Source of the DNA: Lutjanus erythropterus
Lineage: Eukaryota > Chordata > Actinopteri > Lutjaniformes > Lutjanidae
Assembly (NCBI GenBank): GCA_020091685.1
Contig: CM034613.1
Coordinates: forward strand, 16,264,932 to 16,328,931
Direction of reading: 5' to 3'
Length of the DNA stretch: 64,000 nt
Below the pieces are notes generated by a model that did not search any database, had not been told where the DNA came from, and saw only the letters and a program-made list of their open reading frames with translations. The stretch's first letter is position 1, and every line of letters starts with the position of its first letter. Of the stretch, positions 51,905-62,779 are shown piece by piece. Both the position numbers and the translations under genes were made by a program.

Positions 51905-52400
51905 GCCCATGGCATGATGGGTAACTGTCACATCTGTGAAGGCCCCATTAATGCTCAAAGGCACGTACAGGTTTCGGTGCAACATATGCTGCCATCCAGA
52001 CGATGTCTTTTTCAGGGATGTCCCTGCTTATTTCAGCGAGACAATGCCAAGACACATTCTGCATGTGTTACAACAGCATGGCTTCACAGTAAAAGGATCA
52101 GATACTTGACGGGCCTTCCTGCAGTCCAGATCTGTCTCACATTGAAAATGTGTTGCGCAAAATACAACAACAGACTGTTGAGCAACCGAAGTCAAATATG
52201 AAGCAAGAAGAATAATTTTGCTTTCAAGACTTCAACAATTACTGTCCTCAGTTCTTAAATGCTGACTGAGTGTTGTTATTGATGTATCACAATAGTAAAC
52301 ATGCCCCTGTCCCAACTATTTTTTAAAACATGCTACAGGCATCAAATTCAGGATGAGTGTTAATTGATCAAATACAATTATGTTGATCAGTTGCACTGAA
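51905..52400 (+). pseudogene. Tc1/mariner transposase relic (copy 2)
   Basis: One frame reads ...NAQRHVQVSVQHMLPSRRC and FQRDNAKTHSACVTTAWLHSKRI, followed after a frameshift by a PAVQ/CSPDLSHIENV-type segment, the C-terminal half of a Tc1-like DDE transposase. The second catalytic Asp (FQRDNA) is kept here, unlike in the 16.2 kb copy. The 3' flank 'aacatgcccctgtcccaactattttttaaaacatgctacaggcatcaaattca' is the recognisable tail of this family. It lies antisense in rell1 intron 1. Confidence 0.82.
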
Positions 52401-53719
52401 TGTTGCATTTAGTCCCAGTATGAACAAATCCTTTAAAACAGGACCTCAGAAGCAGTTTTTCTTATCTGTGACTGACCTCTCAGCTACATTCAGTCAGTAA
52501 TCTGATCCTTAACTAGATGTAACTGCATTATTCCCCTCCATTTCAGTTTAGGATGGAGAGAGAAAGGAAATGGGAACTGTTCGACGTCTCCTTATTGGCA
52601 GCTGTTTGGTTAGTTGATAACATCTCAACCACTTTACAACATTGCTTATCTCCACATTAATCTCTGGCCACCAAAAACACCACTTTATCTGATAGTGTGC
52701 TTTCATTCTCTGAGAATCTCCTCCTGTCAGTTTAATCCAGGAGGTGCAGAACAGAAAGCCCAGAGGAACTCAACAGTTACTCCAAAGCTCAAATCTTGTT
52801 TTGCTTATCAGGGAAGCCTCAAGACATAAAGTGTTAGTCACTAAAAACTTAATGAGTAACTGTAAAAAAAAAAAGCTGCATAGCTGCCAATTCAGAATAT
52901 TAATCTCAACTGTTGAGAAAGTTGTTTGACTAGAACAACATACTAGAATGAGAAGTTGTGGCCTGCAGCTCAACACTGAATGTTAATGGTTTTAAAGGCT
53001 CTGACAGTCCGTGGTTTAGCCATTTCCTTATATGCAGGAAAACATGCTCAGCTAAAAAAGCAAATCTAAGACCGACTCACCTTTAACTAACGACATTTCA
53101 TTTCAGATTCACGAGACAGCTCTGTCATTTGAACTCTCTGTCCTTTATCCATTTAGTCACTAAGTGAGCTCGCTCATCAGTGGAGATGAAACCTCTCAAA
53201 ACCACTGCTTCACTTGCAGACATCCTGTACATGTAGCTCTGACAACGCCAAGGTCGCAGACAGCTCATTATGCCAAATCTTCTCCCTGTGCTTTCTGCCA
53301 TGTCTGCATTTATACAGCCCTGTAAGTTAGGAAGTATGTATTATTGTGCAAAAAGTTGAAAAAATGCATTTTAATGCTGCATACTAATCAGTGAGCGGAA
53401 AATTCAAATTTCTCTCAAAGAATGAGACAACAACTGCCTCCTTTTTGTGAAGCAGAGATTCAGATTCAAACAAATAATACAGGAATAAATCAAATTGCAC
53501 TGTCTAAATTGCAAGACTGTCACATGCAGGTGGCTATAGTGCAAGGTAAGGGACAAAATTAAGACTACTGAGAAGGTGACAACCATTAGCCGAGTCAACC
53601 AGTTTCTGGCTTCATGTCACTGGCTTCCATGGAAAATTACTTTTAGCCTGATGCTGCGTCACCAGTAGTCCAAATATACCCTTCCTCTGTGCCATAGGTT
53701 GCAAGTTACATCTGACAGT

Positions 53720-53870
53720 TGTATTTTCAAAAAATCAATTAATATTTGGTTTAAAAAAATATCAGGAAATGGTGAAAAAATTACTTTATATTATCAGCAT
53801 TGTTGTCAATCAATTCTTACTTAAATGAATGACTAATCAATGAATCATCAAACTGCTGCAGCTCTCACCA
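53720..53870. repeat. Common teleost repeat fragment
   Basis: 'aaaaaatcaattaatatttgg...atcaggaaatggtgaaaaaatt...gactaatcaatgaatcatcaaactgctgcagctct' fits a short copy of the MITE family present at 36.4 and 56.2 kb, ending at its 'tgcagctct' terminus. Confidence 0.6.
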
Positions 53871-56167
53871 CATGTGCAACAAGAACAGCAGCTTAATTAC
53901 CAAGAAGACACAGCAGCAGAGGATCTTTTTTACTGTTGCATGTTTCAAAATGAAGCTTGATACGAGCGATGGCACGGCGCCAGAGCTTTCACCAGCCACG
54001 TAACCTCATTCATACCTCTGTGGTTTGGAGAAACATCCCTTTAGCTCGAACATGTGTCGAACTGACTATTTGCAAATGCCTTCTTTGAAGAGCCGGCTGT
54101 GAGCTGTGATAACAAGACAGGAAGGTGGACGCAGCTAACCAAAACTCCCACTCTCCCAGATGGCATTTAACTACTCATCTTCATTTATAAGCATCTTAAA
54201 TGCACAAAGCTGCCAGCAGGTTCGTTTTGAATCATTTTGGAGGTGTGAAATAATGTTTGGCATTGAGTCTTACTGTGAGCGTTAGATAAATAAAAAAGGA
54301 CCGTCAGTTCACAATCTATACCTGTATGTACATGCACATCACCACCCAGCAATAAATGTAAATATGGGTCTTAATAACCTGATGCACAGACGACCTATGA
54401 ACAGGCTGATTGATCAGGTTGGTTAAAAAGTCACATCTTTTAAGGTTTCAATGTAATGGCTAATTTTTGATAAAATCTCAAACAAAGAGTTTGCGAAACA
54501 TGGCTTTCTGTGTGTTTCCAGGTTTTTTATATTTATGCACTATTTTGTGTTTTATATGACGATAAATATTATTATAGTTATAGTTGTAGTTCTTGTATGG
54601 ACATGAGTGTAAGTTTTCCTTCAGGTATTGTTTAATTTGAAGGATTTTAACAGGCCCGAGGAAGTGAAAGTATTCAGGATTTTAAACGAAAAAAAATAGT
54701 TAGACAGGAGTCCGCTAAATAAACCACACAAGTATTTATTTTTTATTTCTTTTCCAATCCATTTAATTATCTTGTGACCCTTTACATTTATCTTGGGACA
54801 ACTTGGGGGGTCCTGACCCCAAGTTAGCAAACCACTGACCTCAACCACGATAAGTTCCTCAGCCTGCAAGTAAGTGTCAAGCTCCACTGGAAGGCGCTCA
54901 GCCTACGTACTCTGCAGCTGTTGCATGAAGCCCTGATGAATACAGCTGAATCTAACTAAGACATACAGTATGGTATGCTGGTTCGGTGCCCGCACATGAC
55001 ATTCATTCTTAATTCCAACCCAAGATGCTGCATGACTTGGTCTAATTGAATGAGGATGACGATTCAGCCTTGGCCTTTGCAAGCCACAGACTCCTGTGGA
55101 CTCTCCATGGAAAATGGAAACAGGCCCGGCATGTAAAAGGTTAGGAAGAAAAACGAAGCGTCGGCTGGAACTAACAGAGAACGTACAGTACTCTTCTGTG
55201 ACACATAAGTGTCCTTTGCAGTATTTCAAAATATCCACAGCTCTTACTAAGGGCTTCAACAGACTGTGTAAGTTACTGTGAAACATTCATCCTGACAAAT
55301 AACCTGTTCAAACATGCACTTCATTCTGAATTGACAAAGATATCAGAGATCATGTTTGCTGAACATGTTTAGTGCTACTTCAATATTATTACACCTGAGC
55401 AGTTAGTCCCTCCCATTTATGTACTTAAGGCAACATTTTGAAGATGTTATTTCAAGAAAATAACACATTTCTACATTTTTAGACAGACATGCTGTTTCTC
55501 CATCTCAGAGATTACAGCTGCGCCTTAAAATGTACCTCACAGATACTGGGACTCGGTAATTAGTTAATTTGGTCTGAGAGGAAAATAAGGTAATGAGTAC
55601 AAGTTTGCTCTCTGAACAATGTCATGAGGTTTGGCGGTTAGATTTTACATGTTTACAACCGAGAAATTAGTAAAAGTGCACAGCGAACTCTGGTGCACTG
55701 TAAAATATAGTCTGCAGCAAAAATCTCTCAGATATGTGGATAATTCATTAGTCTAAAGTCTTGGAGAAAAGGAGTAATTGGTTATAGACAGTCGGGGGTG
55801 ACACAGGAGTTGATTTTCACTCCTGTCCCATCCCACTCCCACTAAAATACTCCTGTCCTGTCCCAATTCCAGAATAATGACTCCCATCCCATCCCGTTCC
55901 CTTCAATCCACAGTCCATTATGTTTCATGCACTGATCAAGTCAGCCACCTCAGCAGACAGGAGAGAATAAAGAAAAGATAGAAAACAATAGATGGCCATA
56001 GGATTCCTGAAAATGTCAGCCTCTAATGGAAAGGCATGAGTGCAGCATTACTCTGAGACAGCACTAAATGTGGGTTTTAACTTTGTTAGATCAGTAATGA
56101 AAAACAGTTACACTAAAATGGGCTGACATCCCTTCATACTTCTGAATATTATAGACACGTTTCACTC

Positions 56168-56770
56168 TAGGGCTGCAGCTAACAATCATTTCATTATCCA
56201 TTAATCTGTCAATCGATTTCTTAATTAATAGGTTAACTGTTTGTAGAACTGCAATGGTTAATCAATTATTAATGTCTTATTAAATTAATTGCCAACTACT
56301 TTGATAATCAATTGATCAATTTGAGTCATTTTTTAAGCAAAAAAGGTCAAAATTCTTTGATTCCAGCTCCAGTGTGAATGTTTTTTAGTTTGTTTACTCC
56401 TCTATAACAGTTAACTGAATACTTTGAGTTGTGAGGAAAAACAAGGCATTTGAGGACATCATTTTAGGTTTTGGGGAACACTTATTGACATTTTTCACCA
56501 TTTTCTGACATTTTAAAACAAACAACTATTAATCAGCTAATTAAGAAAATAATCAACAGAGTAATCAACTATGAAAATAAAGATTGTTTGGTCCATAACA
56601 TGTAAGTAAATAGAGACAATATGCATTACTGTTTCCCAAAGCCTAAATGTCTTGTTTTGTCCACAATCTGAAGATTCAATTTAACGTCATTGATACAGAA
56701 CTGGAAAACATTCACATTTGAGAAGCTAAAATCAGAGAATTTGGATATTTTTATTTTAGTTTACTGTCAA
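56168..56770. repeat. Two abutting copies of the common teleost MITE, in opposite orientation
   Basis: A copy begins at 'agggctgcagctaacaatcatttcattatcc' (56168). The sequence from about 56280 to 56590 reads the reverse-orientation form ('gataatcaattgatcaatttgag...tttttcaccattttctgacatttt'). From 56590 it reads forward ('ttggtccataacatgtaagtaaatag...atgtcttgttttgtccacaatctgaagattcaattt...gagaagctaaaatcagagaatttgg'). The structure is a nested or tail-to-tail insertion. Confidence 0.65.
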
Positions 56771-57235
56771 GATAGGATAATATAATTATTAGCTATAATT
56801 AAGTACGCATATTTATAAGGAAGGATTCATGTGTCTGCTGTGCTATACTGAGTTTACAGTTACATTTTAAGGCAGGTTGTCAGTTTCTTTGACATTATCT
56901 TCTTGTATTATAAATGCACAATATGTTTTTCCTTCCTTGTACACATTAACTGCATGATATCTTAAAGTTTGGCACACAGTAAAAGTGCAGTTTCCTCCTG
57001 AAACTTTGCCTTCAGTTTATGCTAGCTGAGCTAACGTTAGTAGGTTTCCCTAACTGCTTGGCATCAATACACTGGCGCCATCATAACTTAATAAAGACGA
57101 GCTGTTTTAAAATTAGAGCAAACTTTCCTGAGGAGCGGATGACAAGATGTTGACGACTCTGACAGTGCAGCATTAGTTACTACACGCTTTGGTTTTCACA
57201 CCACAGAAGAAAAAAAGAAAAGGTTGTGAACTTAC

Positions 57236-57263
57236 GGGTGACGACGGTTGGATGATCAGCCAT
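57236..57263 (-). CDS. rell1: rell1 exon 1 (coding part): MADHPTVVT
   Basis: ATG at 57263 opens MADHPTVVT plus one base, ended by a strong donor CACCC|GTAAGT. Phase 1 fits exon 2 exactly, giving MADHPTVVTRQTTGTGKAEVGPGLNRADYTAF... Upstream in frame there is no other ATG before a TAG stop (about 90 nt back), so this is the only start on this exon. Human RELL1 instead begins with a cleavable hydrophobic signal peptide; this predicted start has none, resembling RELL2 (which also lacks a signal peptide). Either the fish protein uses its transmembrane helix as a signal anchor, or an alternative first exon was missed. The splice logic is firm; identity as the main first exon is less so. Confidence 0.68.
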
Positions 57264-57560
57264 TGATGGACAGGACCACTGCTGGCTGCTGCTTCTTACA
57301 GGCGGCCGTTGAAGCCTCTGGTCACCACCAACTGCGGTCAAACTAAACTAAAGGAGGGACTTCTTACCAACATCAACGTATTTCCTAATTCCCGAAGAGC
57401 GGATACGCCCTAATCTTAAAGTGGTACTCCCTCCAACAGAGAGCAGCACACGCAAACAACTCCACTGACTGCCTGTATACTCTTTGACACACAGCAGAGA
57501 GAGAAAGAGCGTTCACTCCCTCACACTTCCGCCTTCGTTTATCGTCGACTGCGTTTTCAT
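57264..57560 (-). promoter_or_regulatory. rell1 5' UTR and presumed promoter
   Basis: The sequence just upstream of the start codon is GC-richer than its surroundings and has several CpGs (near 57298-57310, 57400 and 57530-57560). No TATA box is evident. A second GT donor-like site (CGCCT|GTAAGA, about 57300) lies in the 5' UTR. The transcription start is not determined. Confidence 0.4.
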
Positions 57561-58650
57561 GTCCCGTGTTTAAAAGTTGACTTTAAATAACTTTAAATGA
57601 ACAAATAAACTTTAAAACTATAAAACAAGAATTCCCCCAAAGGAAATTCTTTATAACAGACAATATTAATCGGCATAAAGCGCAATTTTGCCCCTTTCAA
57701 TACTGCATTTCAAACACAATCAGATCATTTATTTCTATTTAATTTATTTTTATTTAATAAGCATTTATTTTGTTATTGCCCCTCCTCATCTGTGTTTCAG
57801 AGTGATAATAGAGAAACTTGTTGACAACAAGACTTTATTCCCAAAGGGTGGGTTGGGGCCCGCTGGTGGGACACGAAGGCCTTGCAGATGGGCCTTGAGA
57901 GGTCATGAAAAATAAAGTTTAAATTTTATATGTTTTAAATTACTATAAAATATTAAAATCTAATAATATAATACTATATAATGTAATATATTATAATACA
58001 ATATAATATAAGTTCAGTATATTCTCATTCAATTATTATATTGTTTTCACCTATTCAGTGTTTACAGTAATGTTGATATTCTTACACCTGCTGTGTGCGA
58101 TCATCATAAGCTAATGTTCTGTTATAGAGTTACGCTGCTAGTCTGCGCTGTTGCAGTGATTTTGTAGTGCTATTATTTTGGGGTGGACAGCAGGGAGGGG
58201 GCAGATTAAGAGTTTTATTTATTTATCTGACCTAGTTTAACAGGTGTTACAGTGTATTTGGTGACACACCCGTCACATTAGCACAGAGCGTATCTTATAT
58301 TTCGTAACTGGTACGATTAGTCTCATGTGTTGATTAGCGAAGATTTTTTTTAATTTCAGATTGGCCCGTGTCATTCTAAAGTTTGGGAACGGCTGTTCTG
58401 CATGCACCAAGAATACACTTTTGAACTTTATCACAGATCTTATCATTATAGTTGGTAAATTTCACATTTCACATAAAGTAAAGTTCACTAAACTCTCTCC
58501 CACACTTTAACATATTTTTGGCTGGATTCAATTAGTCATCATGACGAACAAAAAGAGTGAACATATTCTCATATTCCAGTGTAGCTCCTGTATACTTGAT
58601 AACTGTCTGCCCTTTGATGTTCAACAAAGACGAATTGAAAAAAAAATACT

Positions 58651-58952
58651 GATTACATGTACATGAGTATCCTGTTGTGAGGCTTATCCTGGTTTTGTTC
58701 ATATTCAGGATATGACGTTTGGAACATGAGAAACCTGGTTATTCATTTCCCCGTACACCTCATTCTGAAAGTATCGAGGTTTATGATTATCTGTGTGTGG
58801 TGGAATCTTGATCTCTCACCTTCTCGACCACAGAAACCCGAATAAGGTGTTTACGTGCCACAGCATCCTGATTTCTATCAGAGTACTTCAGGTAGCACAT
58901 TCAGGATATGACGTTTATATGCACAAAACATAACCATGTAAACACACTCATT
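58651..58952. mobile_element. MITE with repeated 'attcaggatatgacgttt'
   Basis: An 18-bp word (ATTCAGGATATGACGTTT) occurs identically at 58703-58720 and 58899-58916. The ends 'gattacatgtacatgagtatcctg' and 'ataaccatgtaaacacactc' resemble the termini of an abundant teleost hAT-like MITE. No coding capacity. Confidence 0.6.
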
Positions 58953-58974
58953 GATTAAAAGGTTTCAGCAGTGT

Positions 58975-59170
58975 TGGAAAGTAACATTTACGTTGCACTC
59001 AAGCACAGTTTTGAGTTACTAATCAACTACTTTACATGAGTATTTAACTTTTCCTGTGGTGGAGGAAGTACTTAGATCATTTACTTAAGTACAATTAGGC
59101 TGCTAATACCACACTGCACTGTAAAAATGATACAGGAATTTTGTACTTTGCTTCAGAACTCTGCTGGTAA
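58975..59170. repeat. Teleost interspersed repeat ('ggtggaggaagtacttagatcatttacttaagtac')
   Basis: 'gttggaaagtaac.ttta', 'actcaagcaca', 'gtggtggaggaagtacttagatcatttacttaagtac' and 'aataccacactgcactgtaaaaatga' match a widespread fish repeat recalled from other genomes. Confidence 0.65.
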
Positions 59171-60254
59171 TCGTGAGTACATAAACATTCACTGTACAAT
59201 TCCTACATATCACTACATAACCACTGCTTACACAAGTAGGTTTTGTGTAATGATTCAGCTGTACTTTTTAATGAGGGCAGAGACTGGCCTTTTACCATAA
59301 CTGCAACCTATCTTTATATTTAGACAAACACACATACCCATGATGCACCAGTATTAACAAGAAGTCATTTACTGCAACAGTTGTTTTTTTTTTCTTAAAT
59401 TGAAAATTAAATATTTACACAACAACAACAAAGCGTAGTCATAAACAGCAATACGCACCATTTAATGCTCAGGATAGATTAGATAAGAAAGATGTCACAT
59501 CAGATAAAATCAAAATATAGAAAATAATAAATAATGGGGAATAAAAATAATAATAATAATTAATAAAATAACAGAAAAAGAGAAGAGAAACCTGTACTAT
59601 TCCACGGTTGCTCTAGAGGTGATCAAATATTTTCAGTTCTAAGGAGAGACTGTTTCCCTTTCATTAGTTAACAGAGAAAAGGGCCTCCATTTCCCTCTAT
59701 TTTGACACGTGGATGAAAAAGTATTAAGTGGTGTAGTATCAAATCACACTTAAAGTCCTTTCTGTTAATAATATAGAAAACTGTTTTATTCTTCCTACAG
59801 CTCGACACCTGCTTCCACTGACAGTAATTAGCAGATGAGCTGCACAAACATCCCAATTAAATATGAAACCACAGCAAGACTTAGGTGATAATCTTGTTAA
59901 AAAAACAAATAAAACTGCTTACATACAAATTAATCAAGCTTGAGAACTTGTGCGTTTCATCATTAAGACAACAAATCTCATTTTAAAGTCTAATTGCATC
60001 TTCAGTTATGATTTCATGGCTGGTTGTATTAGCTCAGTCCTGCATGTCAGTGTTTTCCCTCCTGTGGAATCATTATTTTGCAATGCTGCCCTCTGTTGGA
60101 CACATTTTAATCTACAGTCCTCATATTAACATGCAGATTTTGGTATGTGCAAAGTTGGTTGTGCAAATGTTCATTAAAGGGTTTTAAAAATCTTTGACCT
60201 CTATGCAAGTCACCTATGTTCAAAGCATTCATGTCATGTATACTTACACAGGGG

Positions 60255-60315
60255 TAGGGTTTTTCCACAAGCATGACATACAGTAAATGTACATCACGCC
60301 TGTGGAAAAACCCTA
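60255..60315. repeat. Near-perfect palindrome: 28-bp arms, 5-nt loop
   Basis: The left arm (60255-60282, starting TAGGGTTTTTCCACA) pairs with the right arm (60288-60315, ending TGTGGAAAAACCCTA) around the loop GTAAA. The outer 15 bp are perfect. The four mismatches farther in are all A/C on this strand, which become G:U wobbles in a minus-strand RNA, so that RNA would form an unbroken 28-bp stem. It is a small palindromic element or RNA hairpin. Confidence 0.85.
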
Positions 60316-61118
60316 ATGTGTGTCTGAACTGAAAAAGGCAACCTAATCATTTAATTTAGATCATTTCAAAGTAGTTAACGCGACAGAGCAGTAAACAGGT
60401 CTGACTGCCTGCAACAAGATGTGGACATGAGCACCTGCCAGTAGCTGGTGCCAAACACTCACAACAGACTATTGGCCAGATGGCTGAGTGCAGCTCAGCC
60501 AATGAAATGCTGTGAATTCACATTAACCAGTCACAGAGCAGCTGCAGTCTGCCTGTCAGATGCAAGCATCATCGGAATAGACACTAACTTTTCAAAACAT
60601 GTGCAGTCAAATGTTCTGCTGTTGTTGCCAATGTTTTGTTTTGCACTCAGTGTTAATATAAAAGGTTTCACTGATAAATGTTTAATATTATGCTACACAG
60701 TAATGCTATGTTAAAACTGACACAATTCTGCAGCTCTATGCTTTATATCATTTCTGGATTGTGTAAAATATTTTTGAATGGGGTGTCCAAGAGGTGGCAC
60801 TGCAAAGGACCAGGTAGTTATACATACATACATGAATCTTATTTTGTATATTTTACATTTTAAATGTAATTTCTATATACTTCATGTCATTGTTTGCTAT
60901 TGCCTAATGAACATACTGTATAAGTAACGCGCTATATACATTGTTTACTGTATTGTCATGATGACAGTGATGTTTTCCAAAATAATTTCTACTTTGTTTT
61001 ACTGTTCACCTGCACTGCGGTATAGTAATTATACTCCAATTCAAGATAACAGTGTGTTTTTTTGGTGTATTTGGTTATTTACACACTGGCATGTGCCCTA
61101 CATCTGCACTGTTTACAG

Positions 61119-61230
61119 CCTCTCGTCAACCACCCCGTCTGCCGCGTGCCTTCGAAGAGGGCAAGCAGATCGAATGACGTCACCATGTGGGAGCACGTTG
61201 AAATGTGCATGCCTGGGTCCTACCGCAGCC
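61119..61230 (+). other. Candidate unannotated exon or upstream exon of the next gene
   Basis: The segment is bounded by an acceptor-like CTGTTTACAG (ending 61118) and a consensus donor GCAGCC|GTAAGTATG at 61231. It is GC-richer than the flanks. It contains a perfect CRE (TGACGTCA, 61175-61182) and an ATG in good Kozak context (GTCACCATGTGG, 61185) opening MWEHVEMCMPGSYRS. No homology is recognised. It could instead be a chance arrangement or a regulatory CpG patch. Confidence 0.28.
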
Positions 61231-62188
61231 GTAAGTATGAAGGAAGACGCGCAGAAGAAATAGTCCTGTATAGTGCTGTGCATGGGTGACCAGAGGAGTC
61301 AACAAAATGAGGATTTCTTATCTTTTTTTTTTTTTTTGCAATATGCATCTAGTAAAAATTAAGTAGACTGATTGGTTTGAGTTTGCCAATTAGGCCCAAA
61401 TTTTCAGCAAAAGTTTCTGTTATCTGCATAACTTTGAGGGGATGATAAGAGTAATGTTTTATGTCCTTGTGCTAAATTTTATATAAAACAAAACTACAAT
61501 GACACAAAGGTACTCCGTAAGAAAATTTGATTTAACTTGAAAGTTTAAAAAAAAGAGAGTGGGGAGAGTTAACTCTCAAACAATGCATGCTGGGAAGTCT
61601 ACTAATATGCTGATCATGTTTCTTCAGACACTTCATTTAATGAGGCGATTGTATTCTATAGAGTACATTCATTCAACTCATCATTCCAAGCCAAAAAACT
61701 TTAAGTTAGAAGTGTTGTGAAAGTAAATAAAGTTTAATTAGTTTGAACAAATGAACTTGCATGTTTATGTTAAATTAATGAGAAAAGATTAGTTGATCAC
61801 GATAAATTCCTATACGATTTTTACTTAAAACAAACTCAAGCTCCTCTTACGAGCATTGCCATTTTCAGTGGAATGTGGAGCTTTCAGCTGCATCTCACAG
61901 TCTTCATCAGTTGGTCAAAGTTAGACATAAAATCTAAATTAAAGAAAATAAATCAATAGCAAATAACAATAGTTTGACAAAAGAAAAAAACTCAACTTAA
62001 TGTGCACTTATTAGACTCTTCCAGATTTTTTAGCTTATCTCATGGCCAGCATAATCATCTTATTACACCTACTACCACCATTACTTCTAAAAATTCTCCT
62101 GTGCAAAGAGCAAGGTGATAATCAGAAAAAGAAAATTTATTTAGAATTATAATTATAATTATAAATATAACATATATCATCATATTAC

Positions 62189-62234
<46 letters not shown>

Positions 62235-62460
62235 ATTGTTCATATTCTTTGAAAACTGCAACAGCTGTTCTTTGAGCAAACTGTTAATGGGAAATGTAAT
62301 AACTTTCCACAGTACATCATTCCAACACTAAATGTCATTGCCATTCTCTTACACGTATTACGGTCAACCCAAGTAGGCCACATCGAGTGTGGGCACGGGC
62401 TACGCCCTCTAATGTTCCCGTCTGTTTGGAAATGAACAGGACCAGTCAGCAACGTGACCA
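61231..62460. other. Intergenic, AT-rich, with (TAA)n microsatellite
   Basis: A long (TAA)n tract lies at 62190-62233. The rest is AT-rich with no recognised element. It ends at the GC-rich promoter of the next gene. Confidence 0.6.
62190..62233. repeat. (TAA)n microsatellite
   Basis: About fourteen uninterrupted AAT units. Frames through it encode Leu runs and are artefacts. Confidence 0.97.
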
Positions 62461-62560
62461 TCGAGCCCCGTGCAGCTAGCCCCGCCCCTTCCAGCCAACC
62501 AGAACGCGTCGGGGCGTGTTTGGGCGGGGATATTGTCTCATCCTGTCCAATCAGGGTGGC
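62461..62560 (+). promoter_or_regulatory. GC-box/CCAAT promoter of the downstream gene
   Basis: Within 100 bp are a CCCCGCCCC box (62480-62488), GGGGCG and GGGCGGGG boxes (62511-62530) and a CCAATCAGG NF-Y-type box (62547-62555). The patch is CpG-rich in an AT-rich neighbourhood and TATA-less, typical of a housekeeping-type promoter reading to the right. Confidence 0.6.
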
Positions 62561-62779
62561 TCGATTCTACATTACTTGCCAGACCATGTACCGGCACGTG
62601 TATCCCTGCGTGTAAACTACTGTTGGGGGACGGACGAAAATGTCCTGAGAACAAATACGAACGGCAAAGTGAAGCAGAGACAGTCGACGCTAACAGGATT
62701 TGTGCAATTCATTTCAGAGTTTTTGCGTACAACATCGCGGAATATCAAAGCTGTTCGTGTTCTTGAAGCATATCGAAAG
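62561..62779 (+). other. First (5' UTR) exon of next plus-strand gene, tbc1d1 or pgm2 by synteny
   Basis: Sequence after the promoter ends at ATCGAAAG|GTAAGA, a strong donor at 62780. CpG content stays high through the exon. The frame from 62516 is open but shows no known protein. I judge the exon non-coding, with an undefined start site. In human, PGM2 then TBC1D1 follow RELL1 on the plus strand. PGM2's first exon is coding there, while TBC1D1 has untranslated first exons, so tbc1d1 fits slightly better. This identification is inference. Confidence 0.5.

Larger units (their letters stand above)
57561..61110. other. Intergenic, repeat-rich
   Basis: The stretch holds AT-rich TATAAT-like sequence (57940-58020), a MITE (58651-58952), a known fish repeat ('agtaac.tt.acttaagtac', about 58975-59170), AT-rich runs with AATAAT units (59520-59570) and a near-perfect hairpin (60255-60315). 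No gene is recognised. Confidence 0.6.
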
